A DNA stretch of 64,000 nt from Epiperipatus broadwayi (GCA_028023455.1 JAQFVV010000072.1:5944794-6008793), one strand, 5' to 3'; positions 1-11,439 are shown, counted from the stretch's first letter. The notes: generated by a model from the sequence alone, not told the origin. Translations and numbers: made by a program.

Positions 1-29
1 TATCTATATTAAATAATTATATTTTGCAT

Positions 30-155
30 TACAAGTGTCAAACTAACTCACCCCACATCTTTGACACCATCCACTTTACATAAATACAGTTATGATTATT
101 ACTAATCATTTACTAAACTAGAGATTGTTTCTAGATAATTTATTATAATGATATT
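30..155 (+). repeat. dispersed repeat family F
   Basis: About 125 bp recurs, diverged, at 17685-17830, 47428-47570 and 50150-50240, and in reverse near 12120-12178 and 13018-13080. Shared landmarks are a 'tttgacacca' block, 'ccactttaca/gataaata', 'gattattactaatcattta' and a 'tagagatt' end. No coding potential and no tRNA promoter boxes are visible. It behaves as an old interspersed repeat of unknown class. I see nothing assignable from 156 to 926. Confidence 0.6.
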
Positions 156-926
156 TAATGACTTAATTTGTCCACTGTTGTTAATTGATAAAGAAATAAT
201 TTTTAATATTTTTGAGATCTTTTATAAACATCTTATAAGATTTGGTGGAATATGATTTGAAGATCTGTTTTAAAGATTTGATTGATGGACTATAAAAATC
301 TCATAAATCTGTTTATTGGATATACATTTGTTGACACTCCTAAAGATCATTAATACTAATTTTTGTCAGAACATCGTATTCAGCTGTAAAATAAGTAATT
401 TTTTTTTAAGTGACTTTAGAGTTTAGCCAAAAATTAGATGAAATGATAATGTGTTCAGTCTATATCGATGAAGTGTTGTTTGAAAATAAATATTATATTT
501 TTGGAAAAATATCTTACTAAAATATGTATATTTTGAGAAAATAAATATTGATTTAATTTCCTTGGTAAAATCGCAATTAGAATGCATAGGACATGATTTA
601 TTGTACAGTAATAGTATTTTCTCTAGACTTTTTATTTTCTGCTATGAATAATATAAACAGATAAGAATTTTAATGTGATGAAATACTTAGAAATATGACT
701 ATAAGTATTTCCGATGCTTCAGATATTATTATTAATTCAAATGTTTATTTTTTGATTATGATAGCAACGTCTCAGGCATTATGATTATTTTAAAAAGAAA
801 TTGTATATCAGTAGTTAGATAACACTTTTAAAATGTTTGTATTAATATGGTGACTGAATTTTCTTCAGTAATTGCCAGTACATCAAAGATATTTTATTAA
901 AGAACATGTTGAATTCATGAACTTTA

Positions 927-1166
927 GGTGAGATCCTAAGATCTAGGTGCTGTGCTCTTAGATCCAAGGCTCCTTACTGATGAAGGCCACAAGCCAGAAA
1001 GTAGTCTGGGGATATTGAATGAGTAGGCACTAGATGGGGATTTTATGCACAAGTCTTCTGGCATCCATTGATTACTCTGGCTTGCACCGAGTGGCAATAT
1101 GTGTAGAGAGTTTTGCCTGTTTGAATAACAGTTATGAGCAAGCTTAAGAAATTCTGATCATGTGAT
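927..1166 (+). repeat. family A foldback, single (half) copy
   Basis: This is one arm of family A in its tail-out orientation. In order it has the 'gatctaggtg' block, the 'ctgatgaaggcc...gaaa' core (about 977-1001), the 'tctggggatattg' block, 'gcatccattgattactctgg', and the 'gttttgcctgttt...gatcatgtgat' tail. The inner half and inverted partner are absent, so this looks like a 5'-truncated copy. No target duplication was found. Confidence 0.75.
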
Positions 1167-1290
1167 ATATTAAAGATTATGAATTTTATATCATTACTAG
1201 CTATTGTGTGAAATGCTGGTATTTATAACCTTTTGAAAATATTTTGTCTCATCAACAATGTTGTGGAATCTTTGTTTTTAATTTTATGTT

Positions 1291-1473
1291 TTGTCTTATA
1301 TATAAACAATTCAAAACAAAGCAAAATTCTCCATATAGTAGTGCCATCTTGTTAGCACAAGATGGCACTACTATATGGAGAATTTTGCTTTGTTTTGAAT
1401 TGTTTAATAACAATTATGTGCTAGTATGTATGTGATAGTGATCATGTGATGTTTAGTGGTTTGTCTTATATAT
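1291..1473. mobile_element. family A miniature foldback with 13-bp target duplication
   Basis: An almost perfect palindrome runs 1304-1405 (arms about 49 bp, loop of 4 at 1353-1356), followed by a one-sided family A tail ending near 1460 ('gatcatgtgatgtttagtgg'). The insertion is bracketed by the direct repeat ttgtcttatatat at 1291-1303 and 1461-1473. The left end starts inside the arm while the right end has the whole tail, so the structure is asymmetric. No reading frame is meaningful: the 63-codon ORF here is simply palindrome read-through. From 1474 to 2097 I see nothing assignable. Confidence 0.85.
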
Positions 1474-2105
1474 CTGGGTTGCATAATTTGTGTTATATAT
1501 ATATTGTCTTACTTTTTTATATAAAATTGACTTGTCTTTTCTTTTTGAGAATGATTTCTTCTCTTCCTCAGAAGATAGTTAGATGACGATTCTTAGATCG
1601 ATTTTTGATTTATCATGTCTTTAGATTTGAAATTAATAAAGTAAGTAGCATTAGATAAATTATTATTGGATAGCTCAACACTTTGTGTTCTCATCACAAT
1701 CTAACACCATTGTTCCCAATATGAGATTATATATCAGTATTTTCTTTGACCATAATTTGAGACCATGTTTGGTTAAGAGACATAAAGAAACTATGTCCAA
1801 TTCTTTCAAGGATTCAACAGGTAGACTATTTATTTATTGGACATTTGGATATAATATTCCCTATCCTGTAACATTTAAAACACTCAAGTAGTCTCTTTTT
1901 GAAATACACTGAGAATGGGAATCTATAAAAATGAATATGTATGCTATATCATCAGTTATTTTATTAGACTCTTTTAAATGGAAAGCAAAACTACTTATTT
2001 GTATTGTTTTATCTATTTTAATCACCACACATTTTAATTCAAGGACAATTGTGATATTTTGTATTGCTTTGTAGAAATTTTGTTGGTCAAACTGCATAAG
2101 AATAT

Positions 2106-2600
2106 AAATACAATTTATCCAAACCACTTCAAACATTTTTTAAGCAAAACTCTTTATTTGTACATATACATACACCTATGTTTCGACTGACCTGCAGTCT
2201 TCTTCAGAGCCAGTTTGAAGAGTTGGAGTGTGGAGTAGATTGAAGCCTGTCCATTAAACTATGAGGATTGTCTATCTTAATATATATCTGAGCACTTATA
2301 CTATATATGTGTGTAAAGATGATAGTCTGGACCAACTGATGATTGCTGGTTTAGCATGAAATACGTATATTGGTGATTATTTATCTTTTCAGCACGTGTT
2401 TAGGTGTATCAGTGTTATTAGATAGAGTGGAGAGTGGTGGGTGGTGTGAAAGTCTGTGCTCATATACCCTATATTAAAAGAATAAAATAAACTGGCTCTG
2501 AAGAAGATTGCAGGTCAGTCAAAACGTAGGTGTATGTATATGTACAAATAAAGAGTTTTGCTTAAAAAGTGTCTGAAGTGGTTTGGATAAATTGTATTTA
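2106..2600. mobile_element. family C foldback element, about 495 bp
   Basis: Terminal arms of about 110 bp (2106-2219 and 2487-2600) are inverted copies of each other. Each contains 'aataaagagttttgctt' and a hairpin motif: CTGAAGA, a GACTG/CAGTC stem, then GAAAC (minus strand 2180-2207; plus strand 2498-2525, where the last block has mutated to AAAAC). Possible flanking repeats are aagaatat (2098-2105) and aaggatat (2601-2608), one mismatch. The unique middle recurs in reverse at 11440-11665 and partly at 12822-12975 and 50345-50455. Non-coding. The motif resembles the hammerhead-like core of Penelope-like elements; that link is inference. Confidence 0.75.
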
Positions 2601-2820
2601 AAGGATATTATGGCAAAATAAAAAAAGTGTGATTTTGGGTGCAAAAAAATATGTTATAGTCTTTCAAAAATTACAGAAATTTGAGTCTTTTAAAAATAGA
2701 AATTTTTTAACCATTTAACGTTTGAATAAGATTAGCCACTTTTTATTTTTTATCTTCCATTGTTAAATATACAATCATAAAAACTTTTCATTATAAAAAT
2801 GAAATTAGTTGATTTTATAA

Positions 2821-3075
2821 ATTAGACCTACTTTACACAGAGGCTAAACTCTCCATACAGTAGCACCACTCAGTGCAAGCTAGAGTAATCAATGGATGCA
2901 GGAAAGTTTGTGCATAAAATCCCTATCTAGTGCACTAAGCTTCCTACATCCATTGATTACTCTGGCTTACACTAGGTGATGCTACTGTACAAAGAGTTTA
3001 GCCTCTGTGTAAACAGTTTGTGTAAGCATAGAGAATGGTGATCACATGATGTTTAATGAATTAAACCTACTTTAC
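2821..3075. mobile_element. family A foldback with 16-bp target duplication
   Basis: The element spans about 2837-3059. Inverted arms begin 'acagaggctaaactctcc' on the left and end at 'gagtttagcctctgtgt' on the right, after which a one-sided tail runs on to 'gatcacatgatgttt'. It is flanked by attagacctactttac (2821-2836) and attaaacctactttac (3060-3075), one mismatch in 16. As at 1304, one end is tail-complete and the other truncated. It belongs to a subfamily with 'cagaggct' ends, also seen near 35270 and, diverged, at 56850. Confidence 0.85.
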
Positions 3076-4060
3076 CTAAAGCCTCAATATGATATGTAAA
3101 GGGAAATGAATAAAAAATTCTTCAAATGCTGTATTTATTGAGCGATTAATAAAAAATGTCAATGTTTTATGAGTTCTCCCATTACTCACACCAATAGCTG
3201 TTTAGTTTTGCAAATAAGTTCACCTTAATTTGGGAATAATTGTTTTCTTTTTGAAATTACATTAGATGTGGCTTCTCCAAGAATCTTAATCAATTTTTTT
3301 ATCAATTTTATTATTTTGAAATGCTGTGTATTGCTTTGTTTTATCATGAATATTTTTTGGAATTAATTTTTTGTATGTATTCAGTCTTTTCAGATGTTTC
3401 TCAAATCTCCAGTTGTGATGTTTTACTGTATGTAATCATTTCTTTGTAAATATAATTATTATTTTTGTCTTTGGTTTCTGTAGTTTCTCTCTCTCTCTCT
3501 CTTTTATGTTGTTAATGTTACTAATTTGGAAATAAATATTTTTTATTGGTTTTCACTTAATATTCGTACTTTTGATGTTTATACAATTTTCTGAAAGTAG
3601 TTTAACATATGTAGTCATACTTGTAAATGACTACAGTACTAATATTCAAAAAATGTAGCTTATATTAATGGAACCTAACTAGAAAATTAGGGCAAACTTA
3701 AGGACAAGAATATGTAACATTTCCTTACACACAGAAAAGCATAAATCTAATTCTGCAAATGCATCAATATTTATAATCATTAAAAAGAAAATGAACAGTA
3801 ATCCAGATATTGTTAAAGTTATTTATGAAGAAAAAAATAAAAGAGAATCATTAAAGAAGCTTGATTTATTGCACAAACTAACCATGTACTGAATCAGAAG
3901 ACCTATCTTTTTACAATGTTTTTTTAATATAGAAGTTATATAAACTTGATAACTATGAGTATGATGTTAACATGTTGAAAGTATGCTAGGCTATTAAAAC
4001 AAATATTAAAACATACACTCTGTTACAACATCTTTATATATATATATATGTGTGTGTGTA
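3076..4060. other. AT-rich, nothing assignable
   Basis: The stretch contains a short (CT)n run near 3485-3502 and a (TA)/(TG) run near 4035-4058. I see no ORF with protein-like composition, no RNA gene, and no copy of the window's repeat families. Confidence 0.5.
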
Positions 4061-4067
4061 TGAATGC

Positions 4068-4192
4068 ATAGTATTATTTTCAGGAGCTTCTATGTAATAA
4101 ATATATAATAGCTAAATAGGTGATACTTGTTATTGTACTGAAATGTAAGCTAGTATGTATTTATTACACGGCAGCTCCCAAAAATAATACTA
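4068..4192. repeat. small foldback
   Basis: The arm 'catagtattattttcagg' near 4068 and its inverted partner '...aaaataatactatg' ending at 4192 pair over about 36 bp. The interior reads 'gctaaataggtgatac' and neighbours. No target duplication was found. It is not obviously related to families A to E. Confidence 0.55.
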
Positions 4193-4338
4193 TGAAATTC
4201 ATCATTTATCTGTGAGAACATTAGAATTAACATATATATAAATCTAAACTGTTATATGTGATGTGATGTATTTTGGCTTCCCCTTAAATGAAGTCAAGAA
4301 TGTCTCAGCAATTATGCCCAGATAAACCTGTTAGCCAT

Positions 4339-4530
4339 ACAATTACAAATATCCAGTAACACCCCCTGTTTAAAAGTCTATATCTCAATGATAGTGAACT
4401 TCAAAATGATACCAATATGAAGTTGTATGCTAAATGATGTTAAATATTGAAATACAAACCAACTCAAACACAGAGCATGAAATTTTAAATAAGCAAACGA
4501 TCTTAAATTTTGCTAATAAACTAACGTTTA
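4339..4530 (+). repeat. family E, direct single arm
   Basis: About 190 bp is repeated in direct orientation as the left arm of the foldback at 4593-5062, with blocks 'acaattacaaatatccagta', 'cttcaaaatgataccaat' and 'gcatgaaatttt'. The two copies differ by scattered substitutions and short indels, so this arm is an older or separate insertion. Confidence 0.7.
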
Positions 4531-4592
4531 CAAACTTATTAATGACTAACTAAACATTAGATTTTAATCTTTAAATTCCTCCCAAACTATAA

Positions 4593-5062
4593 ATGAAAAG
4601 AAAAGTTACCGTTAACACTAATTAAAGTAATCATACAAAAATCTAAACCGTTATACAATTACAAATATCCAGTAACGCCCTCTGTTTAAAAGTCTATATC
4701 TCAATAATAGCGAACTTCAAAATGATACCAATTTGAAGTTGTACGTATTGAAATACAAACCAATTTAAAAAGAGAGCATGAAATTTTTAAATAAGCAAAT
4801 GATCTTAAGTTTGCAAGCATGTTAGTTTATTAGCAAATTTTAAGATCGTTTGCTTATTTAAAAATTTCATGCTCTGTGTTTGAGTTGGTTTGTATTTTAA
4901 TATTGAACATCGTTTAGCGTACAACTTCAAATTGGTATCATTTTGAAGTTCGCTATTATTGAGATATAGACTAGAGGCTGTTACTGGGTTTTCGTGATTG
5001 TAAAATGGTTTAGATTTTTGTATGATTATTTCAGTTAGTGTTAACGGTAACTTTCTTTTCAT
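4593..5062. mobile_element. family E foldback, about 220-bp arms
   Basis: The palindrome is centred near 4827. The left arm starts 'atgaaaagaaaagttaccg' and the right arm ends '...cggtaactttcttttcat'. The spacer 'gcaagcatgttagttt' is about 30 bp. With 4339-4530 this makes three copies of one arm in 700 bp. The 132-codon minus-strand ORF over 4805-5203 crosses arm, tail and family D and is not a gene. No target duplication was detected. Confidence 0.75.
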
Positions 5063-5076
5063 ATATATATATATGT

Positions 5077-5482
5077 AATATAGAAAGCATTCCAATAGCT
5101 CAAACAAGCTCTTAACTGATAAGTGCTGTAAGAGAAAATATTTAAAATCTCTATTTGGAATGTTCGTATCCCCAGACCAATTGGTTTCAAGCTTATGGTT
5201 CACCTTAGTGAAGAGCTAGAACATTCAGACACTAGATCTAAAATATCAGTTCAAAAACAGCACTAAACCCTGAAGTTTTTGGATATGAAAATGTTTTGAT
5301 GTTTTAGATCTAGTGTCTCAATGTCCTAGCTCCTCACTGTGGTCAGCCATAAGCTCAAAAACAATTGGTCTGGGGATACAAATATTCCAGATAGAGATTT
5401 TAAATATTTTCTCTTACAGCACTTACCAATTAAAAGCTTGTTTGAGCTATTGGTATGCTCTCTATATTACATATCTGTAAGT
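5077..5482. mobile_element. family D foldback
   Basis: Arms of about 170 bp (5077-5250 and 5312-5482) share, in inverted order, 'gctcaaacaagctctta', 'tttaaaatctctatttgg', 'tccccagaccaattggtt' and 'cactagatctaaaa'. Related copies are at 13852-14095 and 58890-59060. The 'cctcactg...aaaac..tctggggata' block aligns with the family A core, so A and D are probably branches of one superfamily. From 5483 to 6032 I see nothing assignable. Confidence 0.7.
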
Positions 5483-6032
5483 ACAAGCTTATAAAGGCAA
5501 TGTAATGCTACATATGTCTTGCTTTATTTATTTATAAAATATTTAATTGAAGCATATTTCAATAAGTGTCACTTACCTCAAATGTCATTATACTGTGATT
5601 ACCCACCAGTGTAAAAACCATCCTGCTTACCTTAGAGTAAACAATAATTGTTATTTGTATTCCCTGTATTGCAATATTTACTGTATCAAGGGTCTTAAGA
5701 TAGGTAGAAATCAACCCTCTACATGAAGGGTATATAATGAATGATGTATTGAAAATTTTTAACTCTTCTTGTTTACACACATTGTTATAGTGCTAACCTT
5801 GGTGCTATATTGGCTGGCCTACATGTTTTGAAAGGGATATGAATTGCTCCCATGTCTAGGTAATGTCATGTCATTGATGATAATGTAGTAAAGTGCAAAC
5901 TAGAAATGAAGCTCCTAGAAACATAAAAAATTTAATCTCAGTTAAATATAAATCTACTTTATAACTGTTAATTATTATTACGTATATGTATATAAACAAG
6001 TAGATTTAAATTTTTTTCAATTTCTATTAGTG

Positions 6033-6619
6033 AACCCTGTAATATCCGCACTTACGACTGTGCCAATGTTATATCTGCAAGTCATACTGTGCGGTCAGCA
6101 AATAACGTTATACAATTTCCACGCTGTTCTCCTCAGCTATCGCAACGAATGCTTCTACTCTGCAACGAATGCTTCTACTCTGCAACTAATGCTCTGCTCT
6201 GCAACTAATGCTTCTAAATATCTCTGCTGCGGTCTCTTTCAGCTACACCCGTGAACTATATTTCCACTGGGCGCTGATCATTAACCGCCAGCACTGACGC
6301 GAGATATCTCTACTCAAATACTGCTTACTCAGTACTGCTTGACTGCTCTCTACTGCTGTCTATATTACACTCCAGTGTTCCTATCGCTCTCTGACAACTG
6401 CAACAATCAATCAATGCACTGACCAATAGAGCAACGACTCTTATCTAGAAATATTTGTAATCAGCAAATATTCCTAGGAATTGTCGATCGCCATTACGTC
6501 AATGCACTAATTAAATTCCTCAGCTATCAGAGCGCGATCTAAAAACAGCCTTACGAATAAATTCTAGTTTTTCTGGAGTGCACAAAAATGTCTGCCATTT
6601 TTACAAACACTACAAACCC
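6033..6619. mobile_element. solo LTR, 577 bp, with 5-bp target duplication
   Basis: The LTR candidate is 6038-6614. It starts TGTA and ends TACA, has the direct repeat aaccc immediately outside both ends (6033-6037 and 6615-6619), and has an AATAAA signal near 6556. It is clearly more GC-rich than its surroundings, with many CG dinucleotides. TG..CA ends, inverted terminal TGTA/TACA, a 5-bp duplication and this length are the standard signature of Gypsy- or BEL-type LTRs. No internal gag-pol flanks it and no second LTR is in the window, so it is a solo LTR. Inside, a 20-bp unit 'caacgaatgcttctactctg' is repeated about four times at 6132-6210. Orientation is probably plus from the AATAAA position. 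Confidence 0.8.
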
Positions 6620-6654
6620 CTCAATTCAAATTTCATTATATCACAACTATATAT

Positions 6655-6990
6655 CATCATAGTTTTCAGTCATTATTAATCCGCTGCAGGATGTGGGTCT
6701 CTCCAAGTTCAATCCATCTCCAATCTTTAGACTTTTCTTTTCCACATCATCCCAGCACTCTTATTTCATCTATCCATCTCACACATGGTCTCTTTCTAGG
6801 TCTTTTACAACCTACTGGAATCCAGTTTAAGATTTCGACTGTCAATCTATTATCATCTCTTTTAGCTGTGTATCCAGTCCAATTCGACTTCAGTCTCTTA
6901 ATTCTTTTAATGATGTCAGTAACACTATATATCTGTAACAAAAGATCCACATTGCTCTTTCTCACTGTACATGTGGTTTGTGAATACTCT
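6655..6990 (-). pseudogene. RTE-like LINE 3' fragment
   Basis: The minus strand encodes a relic of the RT C-terminus: a 'IKRIKRLKSNWTGYTAKRDD' stretch, then 'LTVEILNWIPVGCKRPRKRP' and 'VRWIDEIR'. It matches, with decay, the best-preserved copy at 25816-26348. The 3' side has the 'atatatcatcatag' tail region. Upstream coding sequence is missing, as expected of 5'-truncated LINE insertions. It abuts the solo LTR. Confidence 0.8.
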
Positions 6991-7689
6991 TTGCTCATCC
7001 AGTAAGCTAAAGTTGTTAAATAATGAACTTCCACACCCATGTTGATACACATTCTGAAATGCTCTATTTAATTTTAAGACCGAATTTACTAAACAGGTTA
7101 TTATTGAATTATTTTGATTTTTTTTGATATGTCAGTGGTTATGAAGGAGGACTGGGGGGAGGAAAAATGATAATAAAGTTCTCATGAAATTCATACATGT
7201 AGAGACAAAAAAATAGAATCCTGCTGTAGCAATCTAACCATGATGTACAAACGCAGTTGAACATGTGACACTACATAGTTAATTAAGATCTTTAATGTTA
7301 TACTAAAATATTTGGGTCTATCCAATATTTGTACGCCCCCTAGAAATTCAGGATTCCAATTATTTAAAGGGATACTCGCAAATGTTATTTTGTCAAAATA
7401 TTTTACGTAATCTATGGATGTTGGTTTAGATATTTTAAAATTAAACTGGCCCAATTTCTTGTAGATATTGTTGAAAGATGTTGGGTGACTACAGTTTGTC
7501 AAAAAATAGCTTTGTAGTTATCACTTAAAGCAAAAACATAAGCTAAAAAATTAATCACATAATACAGTCTTTAAACTTTCAGTTAATCAATTATTTTTAA
7601 ATATTTTTTCTAGTCTATTGCTGCCATCTATTGGTAAATAAGGGTAATTAATAGAAATTTGTGTCTATTAAATTCATATTCAGGGCTAA

Positions 7690-7775
7690 AATTATATCTC
7701 CAGACTAGTTTCTAGTATACAACCTTCATCAGTGAGGACTTTGGACCTGAATCAAGTGCTCTTAATTTTCAGGGT
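7690..7775 (-). repeat. family A core fragment
   Basis: Short inverse match to the A core: 'tctccagactagtttctag', 'ccttcatcagtgagg' and 'tttggacctga'. Both ends are lost. The preceding 7060-7680 is AT-rich; a 103-codon minus ORF at 7191-7502 lies there but I recognise nothing in it. Confidence 0.6.
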
Positions 7776-8264
7776 CTATTGTACCCTCCAACCAGCAGCC
7801 ATTTTTATTTTTACACTATCAAGTTAGTTGTCTGAAATGCTAAAATAACTTGCTATTTTGAATCCAAGTCAACTTGATCTGTGTAGTTATATAACAATTT
7901 ACAAGACATGATATATATATATTTTCTAATTTTTGAATAAAATTATATATTCGCAGTCCTACATATTTAATACTTAATAGCCAAAGTTTATTTATATGCT
8001 TATTAAAATTATTAGAATGTATGGTAAAATGGTTTGATTAGTATCTTAATATAATGTTTCAGGCTTTTAAAGTGCCAATGATTTATTTATTAACTATATA
8101 AAAACATGGTTGGTAGTTAAAAGAAGATCATTGTTTAACAAAAAATTTAGCATTGATATGAGAAAAAAATCATTCTTCGTAAGTTTGTTAAAATGATTTA
8201 AAGGTCTGACTTGTGAATTGTTTTGAAATATGCATTTGGAATTAGCTTCTTCATGAGTAAGATT

Positions 8265-9016
8265 ATATATCATCATTATCATTATTGTCAGTGATTATCA
8301 ATCCACTGCAGGATAAAGGTCTTTCCAAGTTCAATCCATCTTCTCCAATCTCTAGCCTCTCTTATCCACATCATTCCTGCACACTTTCTTATTTCATCTA
8401 TCCATCTCACACATGGTCTCTTTCTAGGTCATTTACAATCTCTTGGAATCTCGTTTAAGATTTCAATTGTTCATCTATTATCATATGTTCTAGCAATGTC
8501 CAGCCCAATTCCATTTCAGTCTTTTAATTCTTTCAACGATGTCAGTAACACTTGTTTGTTCTCTTATCCATATATTGTGTTTTCAATCTCTTCTTGTTAC
8601 TCCTAACATGCATCTATCCATACTTTGAGTGGTCTGAAGTTTTTGTATTTCTCTTCTATTAAGTCTCAGATCCATAAGTAAGAACTGGTAAAACACATTT
8701 ATTAAAAATCTTCCTTTTCACACACATAGGCATATTCTCTCTTAATATTATTTTTTTTACCAAAAGAACTCCAACCATGTTTAATTCTATGATTAATTTC
8801 ATCCATTATGTCTCCATCTGTAATAATAATTTGACCAAAGTATTTGTATTTATCAACTTTTTCTAACTCAACATAATCAATCTTTATTTTCATCTTTTGA
8901 AAAAATACCGTTAGTACTACTTTTTTACTTTCATCTTCTTGCAACATATATATAATAACTTTATACCTTTTCATCCCTTGTACCAATCTACTGGATAAAA
9001 AATGCCTTAGATTCAA
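8265..9016 (-). pseudogene. RTE-like LINE RT thumb to 3' end, decayed
   Basis: Read on the minus strand, residues about 40-90 of the open segment 9016-8702 show the RT region before the C-terminus: 'VELEKVDKYKYFGQIIITDG' followed by 'EINHRIKHGWSSFGK'. Below 8700 the frame is broken by indels but continues as the same C-terminal region seen at 25926-26348 (the RPRKRP-type basic patch and VRWMDEI equivalent near 8390-8420), ending in a TGATGA-rich tail at 8265-8290. This is the longest RTE piece here. Non-functional. Confidence 0.85.
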
Positions 9017-9049
9017 AAGTTCCAGATACTTCAGATCTTGACCTAGCTA

Positions 9050-10015
9050 ATTAATGATAAAAGTCATGAACTAGAAATTAGTTTGCCGATACGAGTAAAA
9101 TAGCAATGGATAACTTGAAATAAATAACAGCAATGAAGTAGAAAAATAGAGTTTGCTTCTACAAATCATTGTGAAAAATGGAAGTCATGTGACGATTGCT
9201 GTTTTAATCATAACTAAAAGTATCCATGCAAAAGTATTAATGACTATTAATTGAAATGATTGCTTTAGTTCCAAAGGTCATTGTTTATTATATATGTATT
9301 GCTTTTATATATCCGTGAGACATTTATAAACATTATATATGGTACTTTAGTATTAACTAAGCTATAAATGTACTACACAACCCACCGGTAGATATCATTG
9401 TTGAAGAACCAAAACAATGTCATGGCAGCTGAAACATTGGCATGACTAATCGATAGGAGTGGTCAAGGTGTCACCTTTGAGATTTTCAATACTTGGGTGA
9501 ATTCTGGGTAAATATTTGTCTTTTACCTGCTTGCATTGACCAAGTGAGAGGCATTTTTTATCATGTCTGATCCACCATTTTTAATATATATATATATTAG
9601 AAATGCACTTTTCATAATGTCACTCTCTTTCATCATCTATGCCATACCCAAATTGTACTATTTCATTATTTCCTTCATTGTTAACGTAATTAACAAGATT
9701 AGAAGCTTAGAAAAGCAGTTTATATTATTTTATATTTAACAGAATAATTAAATAAATAGCTTTATCTTAAATCTGTATAAACTTAAAAATTCTATTAATT
9801 TTAACAACTATGTAAAAACTATTGGCTGTTAACTGATATAGCATTGAGAATATATATTTCTGAACAAATAATCTTTATTTGCTCATTCTATAATAATTTT
9901 TCAGAAATCTGAATTTTTATAAATTATTGTAATAAATTTTCAAATAGTTTTCTCTTAGTTTAATCTAATCAAGTTGGTAGATTGATCATGAGAAGATATT
10001 ATATGCAAATTTATT
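9050..10015. other. AT-rich, no firm feature
   Basis: A low-copy-looking block at about 9390-9560 contains 'caatgtcatggcagctgaaa' followed by 'cattggcatgac', capable of a hairpin and reminiscent of the CTGAA-hairpin-GAAAC motifs elsewhere in the window, but too diverged to assign. The rest is AT-rich with nothing recognisable. Confidence 0.4.
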
Positions 10016-10768
10016 AAAATGATTTAAAGTTGTAATTATAAATTTTATTAAACGCTCACTATTATTTCAGTAATAGTTTTAACAAGGCTGTAAACCTTAG
10101 CAATGAGCGTCTGAAAAAATCGTCACTAGGGACCTCTGTAGGTCTTTAAAACACATGCTTACGCTATGAAGAAAAGAGAGAATCCTTCTTTACTTCGACC
10201 TACTTTTATATATAAATAGGTGAAGCAGAAGTGTTTTGATCTAAGAGTGTGAAGCTATTAAATACTTCACTAATTAAGTCCACAATTCTTATAATACATT
10301 AATACTCGCGAAATCTTACGATTTACTACGAGTTAATGAAAAGATCTTATAGTAAGAAATATATTACGATAATTTAAAGTTGTAATTATAAATTTTATTA
10401 AACGCTCACTATTATTTCAGTAATAGTTTTAACAAGGCTGTAAACCTTAGCAATGAGTGTCTGAAAAAATCGTCACTAGGGATCTTTTCATTAACTCGTA
10501 GTAAATCGTAAGATTTCGCGAGTATTAATGTATTATAAGAATTGTGGACTTAATTAGTGAAGTATTTAATAGCTTCACACTCTTAGATCAAAACACTTCT
10601 GCTTCACCTATTTATATATAAAAGTAGGTCGAAGTAAAGAAGGATTCTCTTTTCTTCATAGCGTAAGCATGTGTTTTAAAGACCTACAGAGGTCCCTAGT
10701 GACGATTTTTTCAGACGCTCATTGCTAAGGTTTACAGCCTTGTTAAAACTATTACTAAAATGATTTAA
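10016..10768. mobile_element. giant near-perfect palindrome with 12-bp target duplication
   Basis: Arms 10069-10346 (278 bp) and 10481-10756 (276 bp) are almost identical inverted copies. The clear difference I see is a 2-nt indel in an AG run ('aaaagagagaatcc' versus 'aaaagagaatcc'). The spacer holds a direct copy (10376-10480) of 10024-10133, including the outer part of the left arm. The whole is bracketed by aaaatgatttaa (10016-10027 and 10757-10768). Within each unit 'aacgctca' and 'tgagcgt' also pair. There is no coding potential. The very low arm divergence implies recent formation or gene-conversion between arms. Confidence 0.85.
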
Positions 10769-10769
10769 T

Positions 10770-11340
10770 TAAAAGGGATTTGAACTGAGACTTTCAAACT
10801 CTCTACAGCTATCCACTCAATGTTATAGAACTGATACACATGATCAATTTAATATAACTTCCCTTCAGAAGTGGACTAGTCCAGATTCCCTTCCTTATCT
10901 GATCGGATTGAGCATTCATTGCCGCTAACCAATGGGTAAACATAGACATAGAACTTGGCTAATGGTTAGTATGGGAAATAGGCAATGATGCTGTCTGAAT
11001 CCGATTGCTCCAGTAAGGTTGGGATTTGGCAATAAATAGTTAGCCTTTTTAGAGGTAAGGAGAGAATGTCTCCAGTGTAAGAGATGGTCTGCATTCTCCA
11101 TTGAAACCACTGCTAACAGGGAACATTTCTATTATAGCCATTACATTATAGGTCTAAACAGTGAGGCAAGTCCATGATAGCTGGAAGCTGCTAAGAATGG
11201 AGTCGACTTGAAGCAAGCTGTACGGCACAGCCAGAAGAGTCATTGAACAAACTCATGAGGCAGGCTGTTATATACAGCTGGAAATGAGTCTAGTCTTTGG
11301 GCACCATCAACCCTGCATTAATTGAGATAATATACATGGC
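10770..11340. other. higher-complexity block of unknown origin, possible tRNA-like start
   Basis: More GC-rich than its surroundings. The first 75 bases include 'gggatttgaactgaga', which read in reverse resembles a Pol III B box (GGTTCGAATCC type), and 'ctatccactcaatg' where a reversed A box would sit, so an antisense tRNA-derived SINE head is possible. The rest has partial inverted blocks ('gctaaccaatgg' and 'ctaatggttag'). A 61-codon minus ORF at 10925-11110 is not recognisable. Origin unknown. Confidence 0.35.
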
Positions 11341-11439
11341 AGTATATTAATTGATATTGTATATTATGTAAATATATTTAATCCTAATAAATCATATTAA
11401 TTGAATTTCAGGTATTCATATTGTTTGTTACTGCTGGTT

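Noticed and set aside
4805-5203. 132-codon minus ORF
   Set aside because: Crosses the arm of a family E foldback, a TA run and a family D arm; an accident of repeats.
6033-6619. Second LTR or internal gag-pol for the solo LTR
   Set aside because: Searched by eye on both sides; the left flank is AT-rich and the right is an RTE fragment, so no full element.
7191-7502. 103-codon minus ORF with mixed composition
   Set aside because: No motif recognised, no splice context, no second copy; length is within what AT-rich random DNA can give, though the composition is less biased than most.
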